From Phycisphaerales bacterium (GTDB lineage Bacteria > Planctomycetota > Phycisphaerae > UBA1845 > Fen-1342), in assembly GCA_022839625.1 (NCBI GenBank), contig JALHJL010000021.1:1-63697 (forward strand): a stretch of DNA of 63,697 nt, written 5' to 3'. Numbering within the stretch: the stretch's first letter is position 1; each line of letters starts with the position of its first letter. The notes under the pieces were generated by a model. The model did not search any database, was not told where the DNA came from, and saw nothing but the letters and a program-made list of their open reading frames with translations. Position numbers and translations under genes: made by a program. Positions 7,809 to 16,628 of the stretch are shown here, in pieces.

Positions 7809-8921
7809 CTACAAGGCCAGGCGCTTCTTCTCGATGTCGGCCAACAGCTTGTCGTACGAATCCGCGAATGCCTTGACACCCTCTTCCAGCAACACGCTGC
7901 TGACCCACTCCGTATCGATCTTGAGCCCGGCAAACTCGGTCATCAGCGAGCGGGCGCGGTCGACGTCGTGCTCGATGGTCTGGGCGGTCACGGCATGGTC
8001 ACGGATGGCATCGAGCGTGGCGGGCGGCACGGTGTTCACCGTGTTGACGCCAATGAGCGGGTCGACGTACTTCGTGTCGGGGTAGTTCGGGTTCTTGGTG
8101 CTGGTGCTGGCCCAGAGCGGACGTTGCGGCCGGGCCCCGCAAGCCCGCAGCGGCTCAAACCGCGGCCCAGTGAAAACCGTCTTGTAATGCTGATACGCCA
8201 GCTTGGCGTTGGCCACCGCCGCCAGCCCGTAGAGCGGTTCCAGGTGCGGCTCGCCGTGGCTGGTGCGATGATCGAGAATCTTGTCGGTCAGGGTGTCGAT
8301 GCGGCTCACGAAGAACGACGCCACCGACGAGACCAGGCCGAGCGGCCGGCCGGTCTCCTGGAGGCGGCGCAAGCCTTCCAGGTAGGCCTCGACGACCTGC
8401 TCGTACACGGCCACCGCGAAGATCAGCGTGACATTGACGCTGATGCCTTCGCCGATCAGCGCCGTGATCGCCGGCAACCCGGCCGGCGTGGCCGGGACCT
8501 TGATCATCACGTTTGGCCGGTGCAGGGCGCTGCAGAGCCGCCGGGCCTCGGCGATCGTGGCATCGGTGTCGTGGGCCAGGTGCGGATTCACCTCGATGCT
8601 GACAAACCCGTCGCGGCCATGCGTCTCGTTGTACGTAGGCCGCAGGCAGTCCGCCGCCTCGCCCACGTCGCCGAGCGCCAAGGCCTCGTAGATTTCGGCG
8701 GCGCTGTGCCCCTCCTGCGCCAGTCGCCGGATGTCCTCGTCATAGGTCGAACCGCTGGCGATGGCCTGGTGGAAGATGGTCGGGTTCGAGGTGACGCCCG
8801 AGATACCCTCCTCGATCAGGCTCGCCAGGCGACCGGAGCGCACCAAGTCGCGGCTGATGAAGTCGATCCATAGCGCCTGACCCAGCGCTCCAATCTGCCG
8901 TATCCGATTTATGTCCTGCAT
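7809..8921 (-). CDS. tal: Transaldolase
   Basis: A protein of 370 residues that moves a three-carbon unit from sedoheptulose-7-phosphate to glyceraldehyde-3-phosphate in the pentose phosphate pathway. The start SNPTIFHQAI, the Schiff-base lysine in VMIKVPATPAG, VNVTLIFAVAVYEQV and LWASTSTKNPNYPDTKYV are all hallmarks. The length and the C-terminal LLEEGVKAFADSYDKLL segment match the longer, mycobacterial-type subfamily rather than the 316-residue TalB type. The ATG at 8921 has GGGAG six bases upstream. It precedes nothing obviously related; pheS lies 126 bases downstream in the same direction. Confidence 0.94.
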   Translation of the reverse strand: MQDINRIRQIGALGQALWIDFISRDLVRSGRLASLIEEGISGVTSNPTIFHQAIASGSTYDEDIRRLAQEGHSAAEIYEALALGDVGEAADCLRPTYNETHGRDGFVSIEVNPHLAHDTDATIAEARRLCSALHRPNVMIKVPATPAGLPAITALIGEGISVNVTLIFAVAVYEQVVEAYLEGLRRLQETGRPLGLVSSVASFFVSRIDTLTDKILDHRTSHGEPHLEPLYGLAAVANAKLAYQHYKTVFTGPRFEPLRACGARPQRPLWASTSTKNPNYPDTKYVDPLIGVNTVNTVPPATLDAIRDHAVTAQTIEHDVDRARSLMTEFAGLKIDTEWVSSVLLEEGVKAFADSYDKLLADIEKKRLAL

Positions 8922-9009
8922 CCTGGCTCCCAAACAGAGAGAGTCTCGGCGACCGCCGCCAGCCAGCAGTCGCCGCGGATTATAACCAGGGCCGCGCGGG
9001 GGTGCAGTA

Positions 9010-9759
9010 TCACGATTCGAGGAACCGCTGAACGCCGGCACGGGCTTCGTTGGTCAGCGGGACACCCGCGCTCATGCCGCGGACCTCCTCGGCCGGCTCC
9101 GCCCCGCGCAGGCTCCGCAGGCCCCGCAGCGCGGCCTTGGTCTGCGAGACCGCCCCGGCCGGGTGCGACCCGAGCAGGCCCGCGAGTTGTCGCGCGCACC
9201 CGAGCAGGTCAGCGTCGGGCACCATCTCGTTGACCAGCCCGATCTCCGCCGCGCGACGCGCGGGGAGCATTTCCCCCGTGAGCAGCAGGTACCGCGCCGA
9301 GCGCTCGCCGACCGCGCGCAGCAGGTACGGCATCACCACCGGGGCCACCAATCCGTGCCGGATACCGGGGAACCCGATCTGCGCCGCTTCGCCACAAACC
9401 GCCGCGTCGCAGACACATACCAGACCCGCGCCGCCGGCAACCGCGGCTCCGTTGACCGCGGCGATCACGGCCTTCGGAAAGGCGTCGATCAGCTCATAGA
9501 GCGCGAGCAAGGCCGAGGTGTCGTGCTGGTCGGACTCCGCCCGCGCTTCCGCCAGCTCGCGCAGGTCAAGCCCGGCACAGAACGCCGGCGCCGCTCCGGT
9601 CAATACGACGCTGTGCACCGCGTCGTCGCCCGCGGCGGCCCGCAACGCCTGCGTTAGGGCCGCGATCAGTTCTTGCGACAGGGCGTTCCGCCGCGCCGGC
9701 CGGTTCAGCGTCAGCTCGAGTGTGCCTCCCTGTCGCTGCACGTACAGTGGTTCGTTCAT
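9010..9759 (-). CDS. Crotonase-fold (enoyl-CoA hydratase/isomerase family) protein without the usual catalytic glutamates
   Basis: A protein of 249 residues with the crotonase fold: LTLNRPARRNALS at the start, the first oxyanion-hole strand PAFCAGLDLREL and the second AVAGGAGLVCVCD. At the position of rat hydratase Glu144 (GGCEL) this protein has GGAGL, and at Glu164 (QPE) it has FPG, so both acid/base glutamates of a classical hydratase appear to be glycine. It may act as an isomerase, decarboxylase or thioesterase of the superfamily, or on an unusual acyl-CoA. The ATG at 9759 has GGGAGA seven bases upstream. Whether it works with the acyl-CoA mutase at 47.6 kb is only a guess. Confidence 0.85.
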   Translation of the reverse strand: MNEPLYVQRQGGTLELTLNRPARRNALSQELIAALTQALRAAAGDDAVHSVVLTGAAPAFCAGLDLRELAEARAESDQHDTSALLALYELIDAFPKAVIAAVNGAAVAGGAGLVCVCDAAVCGEAAQIGFPGIRHGLVAPVVMPYLLRAVGERSARYLLLTGEMLPARRAAEIGLVNEMVPDADLLGCARQLAGLLGSHPAGAVSQTKAALRGLRSLRGAEPAEEVRGMSAGVPLTNEARAGVQRFLES

Positions 9760-9804
9760 GGTCTTCTCCCTGGCGAGGGGCCTGCGGTACGCCATCGGCT
9801 GCTT

Positions 9805-10518
9805 TCAGGGTCCTCCCGGCTTCGCCGAGGATGCCGGAGCAGAGACCGGGTTCCCGGCGCTTCCCGCTTCGGCCGCCCCGCGCCCTGGAAAGGCGTCGGT
9901 TCGCGGCATGGCGAGCCGGCGGACGATGTCCTCTACCTGCCCCCGCGAGAAACCGCCATCCAGGTACACCTTGCCGCCCGCGAGGGGGCGGTAGACGACC
10001 GGTGACATCGTGAGCCGGTCGTCGATGTACACCGCCAGGCGGTCACCGAGTCGCGCGGCGGACGCCGCCTCAAGCCGGGCCGCGGCCAGCCGGTCGAGTT
10101 CCACGAGGACCATGTGGCGTTGCGAGCTGTGCCACGCGGACGCGGTCAGCACGTCCGCCTCGGTGAGGAACGGCTCCGGTTCCACGTGGAGCGGCTGCCC
10201 GGACTCGTCGCGCGTTGAACGATATCCCTCCCTTTCCTCGGTGGACGCCCAGCAGAAGCGTACTGAAATCTTCTTTGGCGGAGCGGGGGCGGCGTTGCGC
10301 TCCAGGCCCGCGCAGCCGCCGAACACGAACACAGCGGCTATCGCAGTCCGCCGCAGAAGTCTCGGCGGGCCAACCACCGGCGAGACGCCGGTGCCACCCT
10401 GCAGCGTCGGACCTCCGTGTCCGACGTGCTTCGAGCCGGTTGGGATCCTCGCCGGGCTCGGAGGTCCGGCCCTGCACTTCTGCGGCGGACTGATGGCGGA
10501 ACGGAACGTCGCCGACAT
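9805..10518 (-). CDS. Putative lipoprotein with a palindromic element in its 5' end
   Basis: The frame encodes 237 residues. Residues from about 50 on start RRTAIAAVFVFGGCAG, a lipoprotein signal with lipobox FGGC, and continue into a soluble domain (VYIDDRLTMSPVVYRPLAGGKVYLDGGFSRGQ) that I do not recognise. The first 50 residues are largely encoded by a 149-bp inverted-repeat element (10344-10492). The ATG at 10518 has AGAGG five bases upstream and lies nine bases after the CCA-adding enzyme's stop, so it looks like the original start, with the element inserted in frame behind it; a GTG at 10377 could now serve as an internal start that restores the signal peptide. The gene may be impaired. 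Confidence 0.6.
   Translation of the reverse strand: MSATFRSAISPPQKCRAGPPSPARIPTGSKHVGHGGPTLQGGTGVSPVVGPPRLLRRTAIAAVFVFGGCAGLERNAAPAPPKKISVRFCWASTEEREGYRSTRDESGQPLHVEPEPFLTEADVLTASAWHSSQRHMVLVELDRLAAARLEAASAARLGDRLAVYIDDRLTMSPVVYRPLAGGKVYLDGGFSRGQVEDIVRRLAMPRTDAFPGRGAAEAGSAGNPVSAPASSAKPGGP
10344..10492. repeat. MITE-like palindromic element, about 149 bp
   Basis: Perfect 17-bp terminal inverted repeats (CAGTCCGCCGCAGAAGT at 10344-10360 and its complement at 10476-10492) enclose further nested complementarity: GTCGGACCTCCG pairs imperfectly with CGGAGGTCCGGC, and CACCGGCGAGACGCCGGTG forms its own hairpin near 10375-10394. There is no internal gene. No clear target-site duplication is visible. 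Confidence 0.8.
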
Positions 10519-10526
10519 GGGTGCCT

Positions 10527-11843
10527 CTACTCCATCTCCGGCCCGCGCCGCGCGGCGAGCAAGTGCTCCAGGGCCGCCAGAGCCTCCGCGCGCGACACCA
10601 GCTCCTCATCGAGTTGCCGAGTGTACAGCGCGTCGAGCAACTCCTTGTAGACCGGCCCCGCCGGTACGCCCCGCGCCAGCAAGTCGTCGCCGGTGATCAG
10701 CGGCGGGGGTTGCACGCGATCCGGCGCAATGGATTGCAGACGCGCATCCAGCGCGGCCCGCCGGGCGGTGCCGTCCGGCAGCCCTTCGAAGCGGGCGTGT
10801 GCCAGCATGACGAGGGCCCCGAACGCATCATGGGCCATCAAGCGCTTCAGGGCAGACAGCGGCAGTGCGCCCGCATCATCCAAGTCCGCCTGGTGTGCGA
10901 CCAGCCACGTCGTGTTTTCCCGCTGTTCGTTCGAGAGTGTCAAAGCCCGGCCGATCCGGTCGATTTCTTGCGCGGTCCGACTTGCCAGGAGGATGGCCAG
11001 CGGCAGCTCGAAGGGAACGCAGGCCGAAAGTCGGCCGAGCAATATGTCCACTGCCCGGAACGAGACCTTCCCGCGCTCGGCCGCCGGCGGTTCAACGGCC
11101 GGGGAACTGACATCGTCCCGAACCCAACCTGCCCCCGGCCAAAGGTGCGGGAGCAGCCCGCACTCGTCCAGCAGGCGCCATGCCCGCTGCCGCGAGGGGT
11201 GCGTGAGAATCTTCTCCAACTCCTCCCGCACGCGCTCGGCCGCGACCTGCGCCAGCGTCTCCGCCCGCGCCTGAATGGCGGCGAGCGTGCCCGGCTCAAT
11301 CTGAAAACCCAGCCGGGCTGCAAACCGCACCGCCCGGATCAGACGAAGATAGTCCTCGTCAAAGCGCTTGGCCGGTTCGCCGATCGCGCGGACCAGCCGG
11401 GCCTCCAGGTCGGCCCGTCCGCCCACGTAGTCCACCACCTGCCGGCGCACCGGGTCGAGAAACATGCCGTTGATGGTGAAGTCCCTTCGGAGCGCATCGT
11501 GCCGGGCATCGCTCAGCGTGATCTGGACCGGGCGGCGGCCGTCCAGATACGGCCCGTCCGCGCGAAACGTGGCGACCTCGATCCAGCGTCGCCGTTTCTT
11601 CACCAGCACGACGCCGAATTGCGCCCCTACGTGGCGCGTCGCGCGGAAGAGGGCCTGGACTCGCTCGGGCGGGGCATCGGTGGCAACGTCGTAGTCCTGC
11701 GGGGTCAGCCCCAGCAACAGGTCGCGCACGCACCCCCCGGCCAGCAGCGCCTGATGACCAGCCTCCACGAGCGCACGGGCGACGGCGACCGCCGCATCGG
11801 CCTCGGCCGGCAGACGCACGTCGAACGGGAAGACCTCGTCCAT
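10527..11843 (-). CDS. CCA tRNA nucleotidyltransferase / poly(A) polymerase family
   Basis: A class II nucleotidyltransferase of 438 residues. The head domain has LAGGCVRDLLLG, the metal-binding DYDVAT, and RRDFTINGMFLDP; the neck follows with GEPAKRFDEDYLRLIRAVRFAARL. It adds or repairs the CCA end of tRNA, or could be an A-adding or poly(A) polymerase variant; sequence alone cannot separate these reliably. A C-terminal helical domain of about 200 residues is of usual length. The ATG at 11843 has no strong ribosome binding site. The lipoprotein gene follows nine bases downstream. Confidence 0.88.
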   Translation of the reverse strand: MDEVFPFDVRLPAEADAAVAVARALVEAGHQALLAGGCVRDLLLGLTPQDYDVATDAPPERVQALFRATRHVGAQFGVVLVKKRRRWIEVATFRADGPYLDGRRPVQITLSDARHDALRRDFTINGMFLDPVRRQVVDYVGGRADLEARLVRAIGEPAKRFDEDYLRLIRAVRFAARLGFQIEPGTLAAIQARAETLAQVAAERVREELEKILTHPSRQRAWRLLDECGLLPHLWPGAGWVRDDVSSPAVEPPAAERGKVSFRAVDILLGRLSACVPFELPLAILLASRTAQEIDRIGRALTLSNEQRENTTWLVAHQADLDDAGALPLSALKRLMAHDAFGALVMLAHARFEGLPDGTARRAALDARLQSIAPDRVQPPPLITGDDLLARGVPAGPVYKELLDALYTRQLDEELVSRAEALAALEHLLAARRGPEME

Positions 11844-11896
11844 CGGGGAGCCATTCTACATTCCAGCGCGGCCGGCGGCGCGTGCGGCGACGGCGC

Positions 11897-11926
11897 AAAG
11901 AAAACGCCCGGGCCGGGGCCCGGGCG
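11897..11926 (-). terminator. Intrinsic terminator of the rpsL-rpsG operon
   Basis: Read on the minus strand, a perfect 10-bp GC stem (CGCCCGGGCC with GGCCCGGGCG, loop of two bases) is followed by TTTTCTTT. It lies 33 bases after the rpsG stop. Confidence 0.85.
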
Positions 11927-11958
11927 GTGGATCGTGATTGCGATGGTGGCGAAGCGGA

Positions 11959-12435
11959 CTACCAGCCGAAGTGCGCGAAGGCCTTGTTCGCATCCGCCAT
12001 GCGGTGGACCATTTCGCGCTGGTTCATGGCGTCGCCTTCGCGCTTATAGGCCGCCATGAGCTCGTCGGCCAGGCGGTCCGCCATCGGGCGTCCGCTCTTG
12101 CCGCGCGCGGCTTGCAGCAGCCAGCGCATCGCGAGCGACTGACGGCGCTTGGAATTCACCTGCATGGGCACCTGGTAGTTGGCCCCGCCTACGCGACGCG
12201 AGCGTACCTCGACGTCGGGCTTGACGTTCTCGAGGGCTTGCTGAAAGACATCGATCGGCGGCGTGTCCGTGATCTTGGTCGCGATGCGATCCATCGCCGT
12301 GTAGAACACACGCTGCGCGACGCTCTTCTTGCCTTCCCACATCAGGCAATTGATGAACTTCGCCGCGGTGCGGCTGTTGTACCGCGGATCGCCGCGAAGC
12401 TGCCGGTCAGAGTTGGTAAACCGCTTAAACGCCAT
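11959..12435 (-). CDS. rpsG: 30S ribosomal protein S7
   Basis: A protein of 158 residues that nucleates assembly of the 30S head and binds the 3' major domain of 16S rRNA. It has the S7 signatures KFINCLMWEGKKSVAQRVFY, PDVEVRSRRVGGANYQVP and RRQSLAMRWLL, and ends in AFAHFGW. It follows rpsL by 16 bases in the same operon. The usual str-operon partners fusA and tuf do not follow; an intrinsic terminator does. Confidence 0.97.
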   Translation of the reverse strand: MAFKRFTNSDRQLRGDPRYNSRTAAKFINCLMWEGKKSVAQRVFYTAMDRIATKITDTPPIDVFQQALENVKPDVEVRSRRVGGANYQVPMQVNSKRRQSLAMRWLLQAARGKSGRPMADRLADELMAAYKREGDAMNQREMVHRMADANKAFAHFGW

Positions 12436-12451
12436 TCGTCATCCGCTCCCG

Positions 12452-12841
<390 letters not shown>

Positions 12842-12948
12842 ACGCTACCTGCTGCTTCCAATCGCCACTTGCCGTCTGGTCAACCGACAGACCATGTAGT
12901 ATAGCCGATTGCTCCGCGCTGCCAAGCCCCAGCGCCAAACTTGTGCGG

Positions 12949-13344
12949 TCAATCCCTCAGGACCAGCCAACCGCCGCCATATTGTCGGGGGACCCGCAGC
13001 CGCCGAGGCGGCGACCGCAGCGCGCCGACCCAGATCAGCACGACGAAGCGGCACTTCCGCCGGGCCTTCCAGTAGGTTGCCGGCGCGGCGACTTGCGCCG
13101 CGTAGCGGCGACGCAGGCGGTTGATGCCGGCTGGCGTCAGTCCCGTAAGTTCCTTAATGAAAGATACTTGCGCACTTCCCAGCAGCTCTCCGCCGCAACG
13201 CTTGAAATGCACCGTGTCGCCCGGCCGAACGCGTCCGAACGGGGGGCGCTTCCGACGGGAGAAGCGCGTCTCAATCCGCTTGTTCCCCGTCAGCAGCGCG
13301 CCCGCCGCCCAGCGCGACACGATCGCTACGTGCTCACCGGCCAA
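12949..13344 (-). CDS. ASCH (PUA-like) domain protein
   Basis: A protein of about 131 residues. HVAIVSRWAAGALLTGNKRIETRFS, then GRVRPGDTVHFKRCGGELLGSAQV, is the ASCH pattern: a small beta-barrel of the PUA-like superfamily thought to bind RNA or modified nucleic acid. The C-terminal third (YWKARRKCRFVVLIWVG) fits the conserved second half of this group. The start is the TTG at 13344, within the conserved N-terminal block; there is no better in-frame start. It lies upstream of rpsL with a gap of 107 bases, so a translation link is possible but unproven. Confidence 0.72.
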   Translation of the reverse strand: MAGEHVAIVSRWAAGALLTGNKRIETRFSRRKRPPFGRVRPGDTVHFKRCGGELLGSAQVSFIKELTGLTPAGINRLRRRYAAQVAAPATYWKARRKCRFVVLIWVGALRSPPRRLRVPRQYGGGWLVLRD

Positions 13345-13453
13345 GGCGAGACTCCCAGGCTCGGGCCCTATTACAGCCTGATCGGGCCGGAACGCTACCC
13401 GGCGTTCACCCCGAATCTTGAGAATCGATCCTGATACCGCCCCCGAAAAGCGG

Positions 13454-13900
13454 CTACTTCGTCCGGCCGGGATTCTCTTTCAAGAGCCAGACTTCGCGGC
13501 CGTTCTCGCCGTACCGCACCTTGGTCATGTAGGACTGCATGAGCATGAGTCCGCGGCCACTGGGACGTTCCAGGTTCTCGTCCGCGGTGGGGTCAGGCAC
13601 GTCCTGGGGCCGGAAGCCGCAGCCCTCGTCGCGGACCATGAAGACGACGCGTTGCGGGTCGACGTAATAGCGGAGGTGGACCTGCTTGGACCGGTCGTTG
13701 CAGTTCCCGTGCTTCACCGCGTTGGTCACCGCCTCCTCGAAGGCGAGCTTAATCGCGAAGATCGTGTCGTCATCGTACCCACAGCGCTTCAGTTCGCTCA
13801 TGATGTGCGCTTCGGGCTCGCGAACGCGGCGAAGATCGTTGGGCACAGTGACGTTGGTGAGAGCGGCGTCGTCAACACCGAAATCGGGAGGTACCTTCAT
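13454..13900 (-). CDS. Anti-sigma factor / serine kinase, RsbW type
   Basis: A protein of 148 residues with a GHKL ATPase fold: N box FEEAVTNAVKHGN, G1 box RDEGCGF and G2 box SGRGLMLMQ. Proteins of this type bind a sigma factor or another target and phosphorylate a serine of the STAS-domain antagonist. It lies 34 bases downstream of the STAS gene in the same direction, the usual order for such pairs. No sigma factor is encoded nearby. A PP2C phosphatase that could complete the switch is at 49.4 kb. Confidence 0.88.
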   Translation of the reverse strand: MKVPPDFGVDDAALTNVTVPNDLRRVREPEAHIMSELKRCGYDDDTIFAIKLAFEEAVTNAVKHGNCNDRSKQVHLRYYVDPQRVVFMVRDEGCGFRPQDVPDPTADENLERPSGRGLMLMQSYMTKVRYGENGREVWLLKENPGRTK

Positions 13901-13934
13901 CGCCGTGCCGCACCACCGGAGGGCAATGCCGTCA

Positions 13935-14300
13935 TCAAACCCGCGCGAACGACTCCATGGCCTTCTCGGCGGTGTCGTGGATGTCGAAGACCCGATTCAG
14001 TCGCGTGATCTTGAAGACCTGGAAGATCTGGCGATTGATGTTCGACAATTTCAGCAAACCATTCTGTTCCTGGACCTTCTTCTGGAGCGTGATCAACATG
14101 CCCAGGGCCGCACTGGCGAGGTGATCGACGTTCTGGAAGTTGAGCAGTAGCTGAGGGCCGGGCTCCGTTTCCACCAGGCCGCGCAGCTCGCTCCCAATCT
14201 CCTGAATCGAGATTTCCTCCAGAATCTTGCGGTCGGCGAACTCCACCACCGAAACGTTGCCCGCTCGCTTGATCTTTAGGTGCGTTGACGGTTGCTCCAT
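13935..14300 (-). CDS. Anti-sigma factor antagonist (STAS domain), RsbV type
   Basis: A protein of 121 residues with a single STAS domain. The regulatory serine is expected in DHLASAALGML, aligned with the phosphorylated serine of RsbV/SpoIIAA. The C-terminus KITRLNRVFDIHDTAEKAMESF is typical. The ATG at 14300 has GGAGGT about nine bases upstream; the open frame further upstream is low-complexity and not protein-like. It forms an operon with the RsbW-type kinase. Confidence 0.88.
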   Translation of the reverse strand: MEQPSTHLKIKRAGNVSVVEFADRKILEEISIQEIGSELRGLVETEPGPQLLLNFQNVDHLASAALGMLITLQKKVQEQNGLLKLSNINRQIFQVFKITRLNRVFDIHDTAEKAMESFARV

Positions 14301-15202
14301 GAGTACTCGTACCTCCACGCGAGCCCGCAGCAACGTGCGGTCGACGCGTCCGCTTGGCCCGGTGGCCATTTCGACACGCATGGCAGCACCGGCACGGCAT
14401 ATTATACGGCGATTGTGGACGAGCGGCTGGGCACTGTCAACGGACGCCCCCGAGCGCCGGCGGTTGCGTTCTTCTGGGCTTCGTGGCGTAGTGCGGTTGC
14501 GCGGGCGTTGGAGGGCTTGCCCGCACGCGGCTCGTTTCGGGCGCCGGGAACCGGGGGCGGGTTCCTTGGTCTTGGGATGTTTCGACCAAGCTGGCCGGCC
14601 AGCCCGGGACAGCGGGGAGCGGTTGCGGCGTAATACGGGAGCGCTGGGTTTGCTGGGCGAGGAGCACGAATGCGTCTGACCACCCATCGACCGCAGTCGC
14701 CTGCGCCCGAGCCCCCCGGCGCACCTGCTTGATCCGTGCCACACGCTACCGCGCTGTCCCATCCCACGCATCCAGGCCTACCGCCAATCAGTCGCCGGCT
14801 TCCCGACCCTGCCCAACCGGTTGCTACGCAACCGGCTCCCGGCCGCCGTGCTGGTTGCGATGCGGTAAGTGCCCCACGTTGCTGGAGCTGCGGCGTCGGG
14901 AAGCGTCCCGTGGCGATTCGTGTCGCGGTGCGGCAATCGTCCGTTTCTTTCGAACCGCAGTCCCCGGTACTCGTATATAGAAGGGGTCGACGCCGGGCAA
15001 TCGAGGGCCTGCATGGCCGCATCGGCCATCCGGTTGCCCGCGCCTCAGTGGCCGGCTGCCAAGACCTCCCATCAGAGCCCCTCCCCCTCTCCGGGGAAAG
15101 CAGGATGGAGGTCGCTGGGCCGGCGATTCGACCCTCCCCCTGCCCCCTCCCGAAGGACGGAGGGGGGTAGTGTCAGGCGCTCTAAGGAACGGAGATGAGC
15201 AA
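14301..15202. other. 900-bp intergenic stretch without a credible gene
   Basis: This lies between divergently transcribed rsbV and the dksA-type gene. All open frames are Arg, Pro and Ala rich shadows. A short hairpin (CCGGTTGC/GCAACCGG, about 14817-14835) and CT/GA-rich runs near 15076-15168 (CCTCCCCCTGCCCCCTCCCG, then GGAGGGGGG) are present. Promoters for both flanking genes must be in here, but I could not place them. Confidence 0.5.
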
Positions 15203-15457
15203 ATGCGAGCAAAGGCGAAGTCTACACAACACTATCGCCGACTGCGCGAGCTCGCCGCTTTGGCGGCATCCGACCGTCGGCGACAACTGCGGCGAACGAA
15301 CGAAGCCGTGGAGGCCCTGGAACGGGTCTCGTCGGGCTCGTACGGCGTCTGTCGTGAGTGCTCGCGGCGTATCCCGGCGGCACGATTGCGGGCCAAGCCG
15401 GAGGCAACCCGCTGCCTCGAGTGCCAACTGGAGCACGAGCGCAACCGGGCTGCATGA
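15203..15457 (+). CDS. DksA/TraR-type C4 zinc-finger protein
   Basis: A short protein of 84 residues. The C-terminal zinc finger is YGVCRECSRRIPAARL then TRCLECQ, giving CxxC, about 17 residues, CxxC as in DksA and TraR. The N-terminal part is a short charged helix rather than the long DksA coiled coil, so it probably acts in the RNA polymerase secondary channel in a TraR-like way, or regulates by another contact. The ATG at 15203 has GGAG about nine bases upstream; a GTG at 15170 is less likely. Confidence 0.8.
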   Translation: MRAKAKSTQHYRRLRELAALAASDRRRQLRRTNEAVEALERVSSGSYGVCRECSRRIPAARLRAKPEATRCLECQLEHERNRAA

Positions 15458-15800
15458 TCCGGCCCGTCCGGCGTTTCGAGCGCACACGGCCAGTCAGCAG
15501 GGTTCCACGCAACCACTCCCCCCGGGTGGCGCGCATCCACTCCGTGAGGTCTGCGGCGCCGCGCGGTAAACCCGGTTTGTACACATTCGCCGCTGCACGT
15601 CTGTAGAACCCCTGCCGCTAGTCTGACATCGTGGACCAGAAGCATGTGCGGGCGTCCTCGGGTGTGCCACGCACATCTGGCTTGACGCGCTCACGATCGG
15701 GGCGGTATCAGAGACGCTGGAGGCCGGGTGCGCTGTGGAAGAACGCCTCATGCCGGCCGACGGTGACTGGAGGTGCTGCCTGTCGTCCCCCCCAAGCAGA
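15458..15800. other. Intergenic, nothing assigned
   Basis: No convincing gene, terminator or promoter was found. The frame of the next gene is open back to 15735 (GTG), but without a ribosome binding site. Confidence 0.45.
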
Positions 15801-16568
15801 ATGATCGTACTCGCCACCCACGGTCTGATGGTAGTGGCCGCGAGTAGTTTGATGGGTTGTCACACGGTGCCGACCAAGAGCTCGGGCCGTTGGCACGAAA
15901 ACTACTCCTATGTCGGCGCGGTGCCGCCAATCCGCTTCCACTATGACCACGGCATACTCGCCGGGAGCTATCCGGACGGGGTTGAGACCATGGCGCTCGA
16001 GTTCGAGGACGTCTGCGCTTATTTGGGCCACGTGTGCCTGTGCGGGGCGGGCGGTTTTCGCATTGCCGGCAAGGCCGTCAACTCTCTCGCTCCAGGCGGT
16101 GTCCCACTGGAGCGCGGGGATTTCATTCTCATCAGCGGCCGCGATCACACCGTGAGCGACGTGATTGCCTTCGTGCTCGGTTGCACCCGCCGGGCGGCTC
16201 CGGAGCGCAACCAGTACTTCATCGACGACTCAATTGCGGCGCCTCGGCGTGAGTACCATTACTACGTTGCCTACCCGCCGGCGCAAGTCGCGGTCCACGT
16301 GGTGTACCGCAAGCATCTCCTGATCGGTCACGAGGAGATGGACCGGCTCTGGGAGGTCGAGTTGGCCTTCGAACGCGATCCCGCCGCGGTGCCGCCGACG
16401 GACGTGGTGCGCTATGGGCAGGCGATGGTGGGCATGGTTCGGGACGTGCTCTTCGATCGAGTCGCCGGGCTGATCACCCTTGAACCGGTCGGGTACGACG
16501 CGTTCCAGGCGCGTCTCGATGCTCTGCGGCGACCGGTTCACGCGGACAACGCCGACGCAGTCAGATGA
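15801..16568 (+). CDS. FmdE-like lipoprotein
   Basis: A protein of 255 residues. The N-terminus is a lipoprotein signal ending in SSLMGC (Cys20). The body resembles the FmdE/FwdE family: GHVCLCGAGGFRIAG (His77, Cys79, Cys81) corresponds to the GHxCPG metal-binding segment, and DVIAFVLGCT (Cys129) to the conserved DAIQxxTGCT block. FmdE proteins are linked with formylmethanofuran dehydrogenase in methanogens, but stand-alone versions occur in bacteria with unknown roles. An exported, lipid-anchored form is unusual. The start at 15801 is chosen for the signal peptide. The VKOR-DsbA gene follows by 60 bases, so the two may share a transcript and its cysteines could depend on it. Confidence 0.68.
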   Translation: MIVLATHGLMVVAASSLMGCHTVPTKSSGRWHENYSYVGAVPPIRFHYDHGILAGSYPDGVETMALEFEDVCAYLGHVCLCGAGGFRIAGKAVNSLAPGGVPLERGDFILISGRDHTVSDVIAFVLGCTRRAAPERNQYFIDDSIAAPRREYHYYVAYPPAQVAVHVVYRKHLLIGHEEMDRLWEVELAFERDPAAVPPTDVVRYGQAMVGMVRDVLFDRVAGLITLEPVGYDAFQARLDALRRPVHADNADAVR

Positions 16569-16628
16569 GATTGCCCCTGGCTCGCTATGGGTTGCGTCCG
16601 TAGTGCCGTTGGTGTGTGTGTGCTCGCG

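Noticed and set aside
6444..8873. Plus-strand frame of 809 codons
   Set aside because: It is the antisense of pheS and tal, Arg/Gln/His-rich as GC-rich shadows are, and has no recognisable domain.
14402..15022. Minus-strand protein of 206 codons upstream of rsbV
   Set aside because: Low-complexity Arg/Pro/Ala composition with many Cys and Trp in random order; no homology features.
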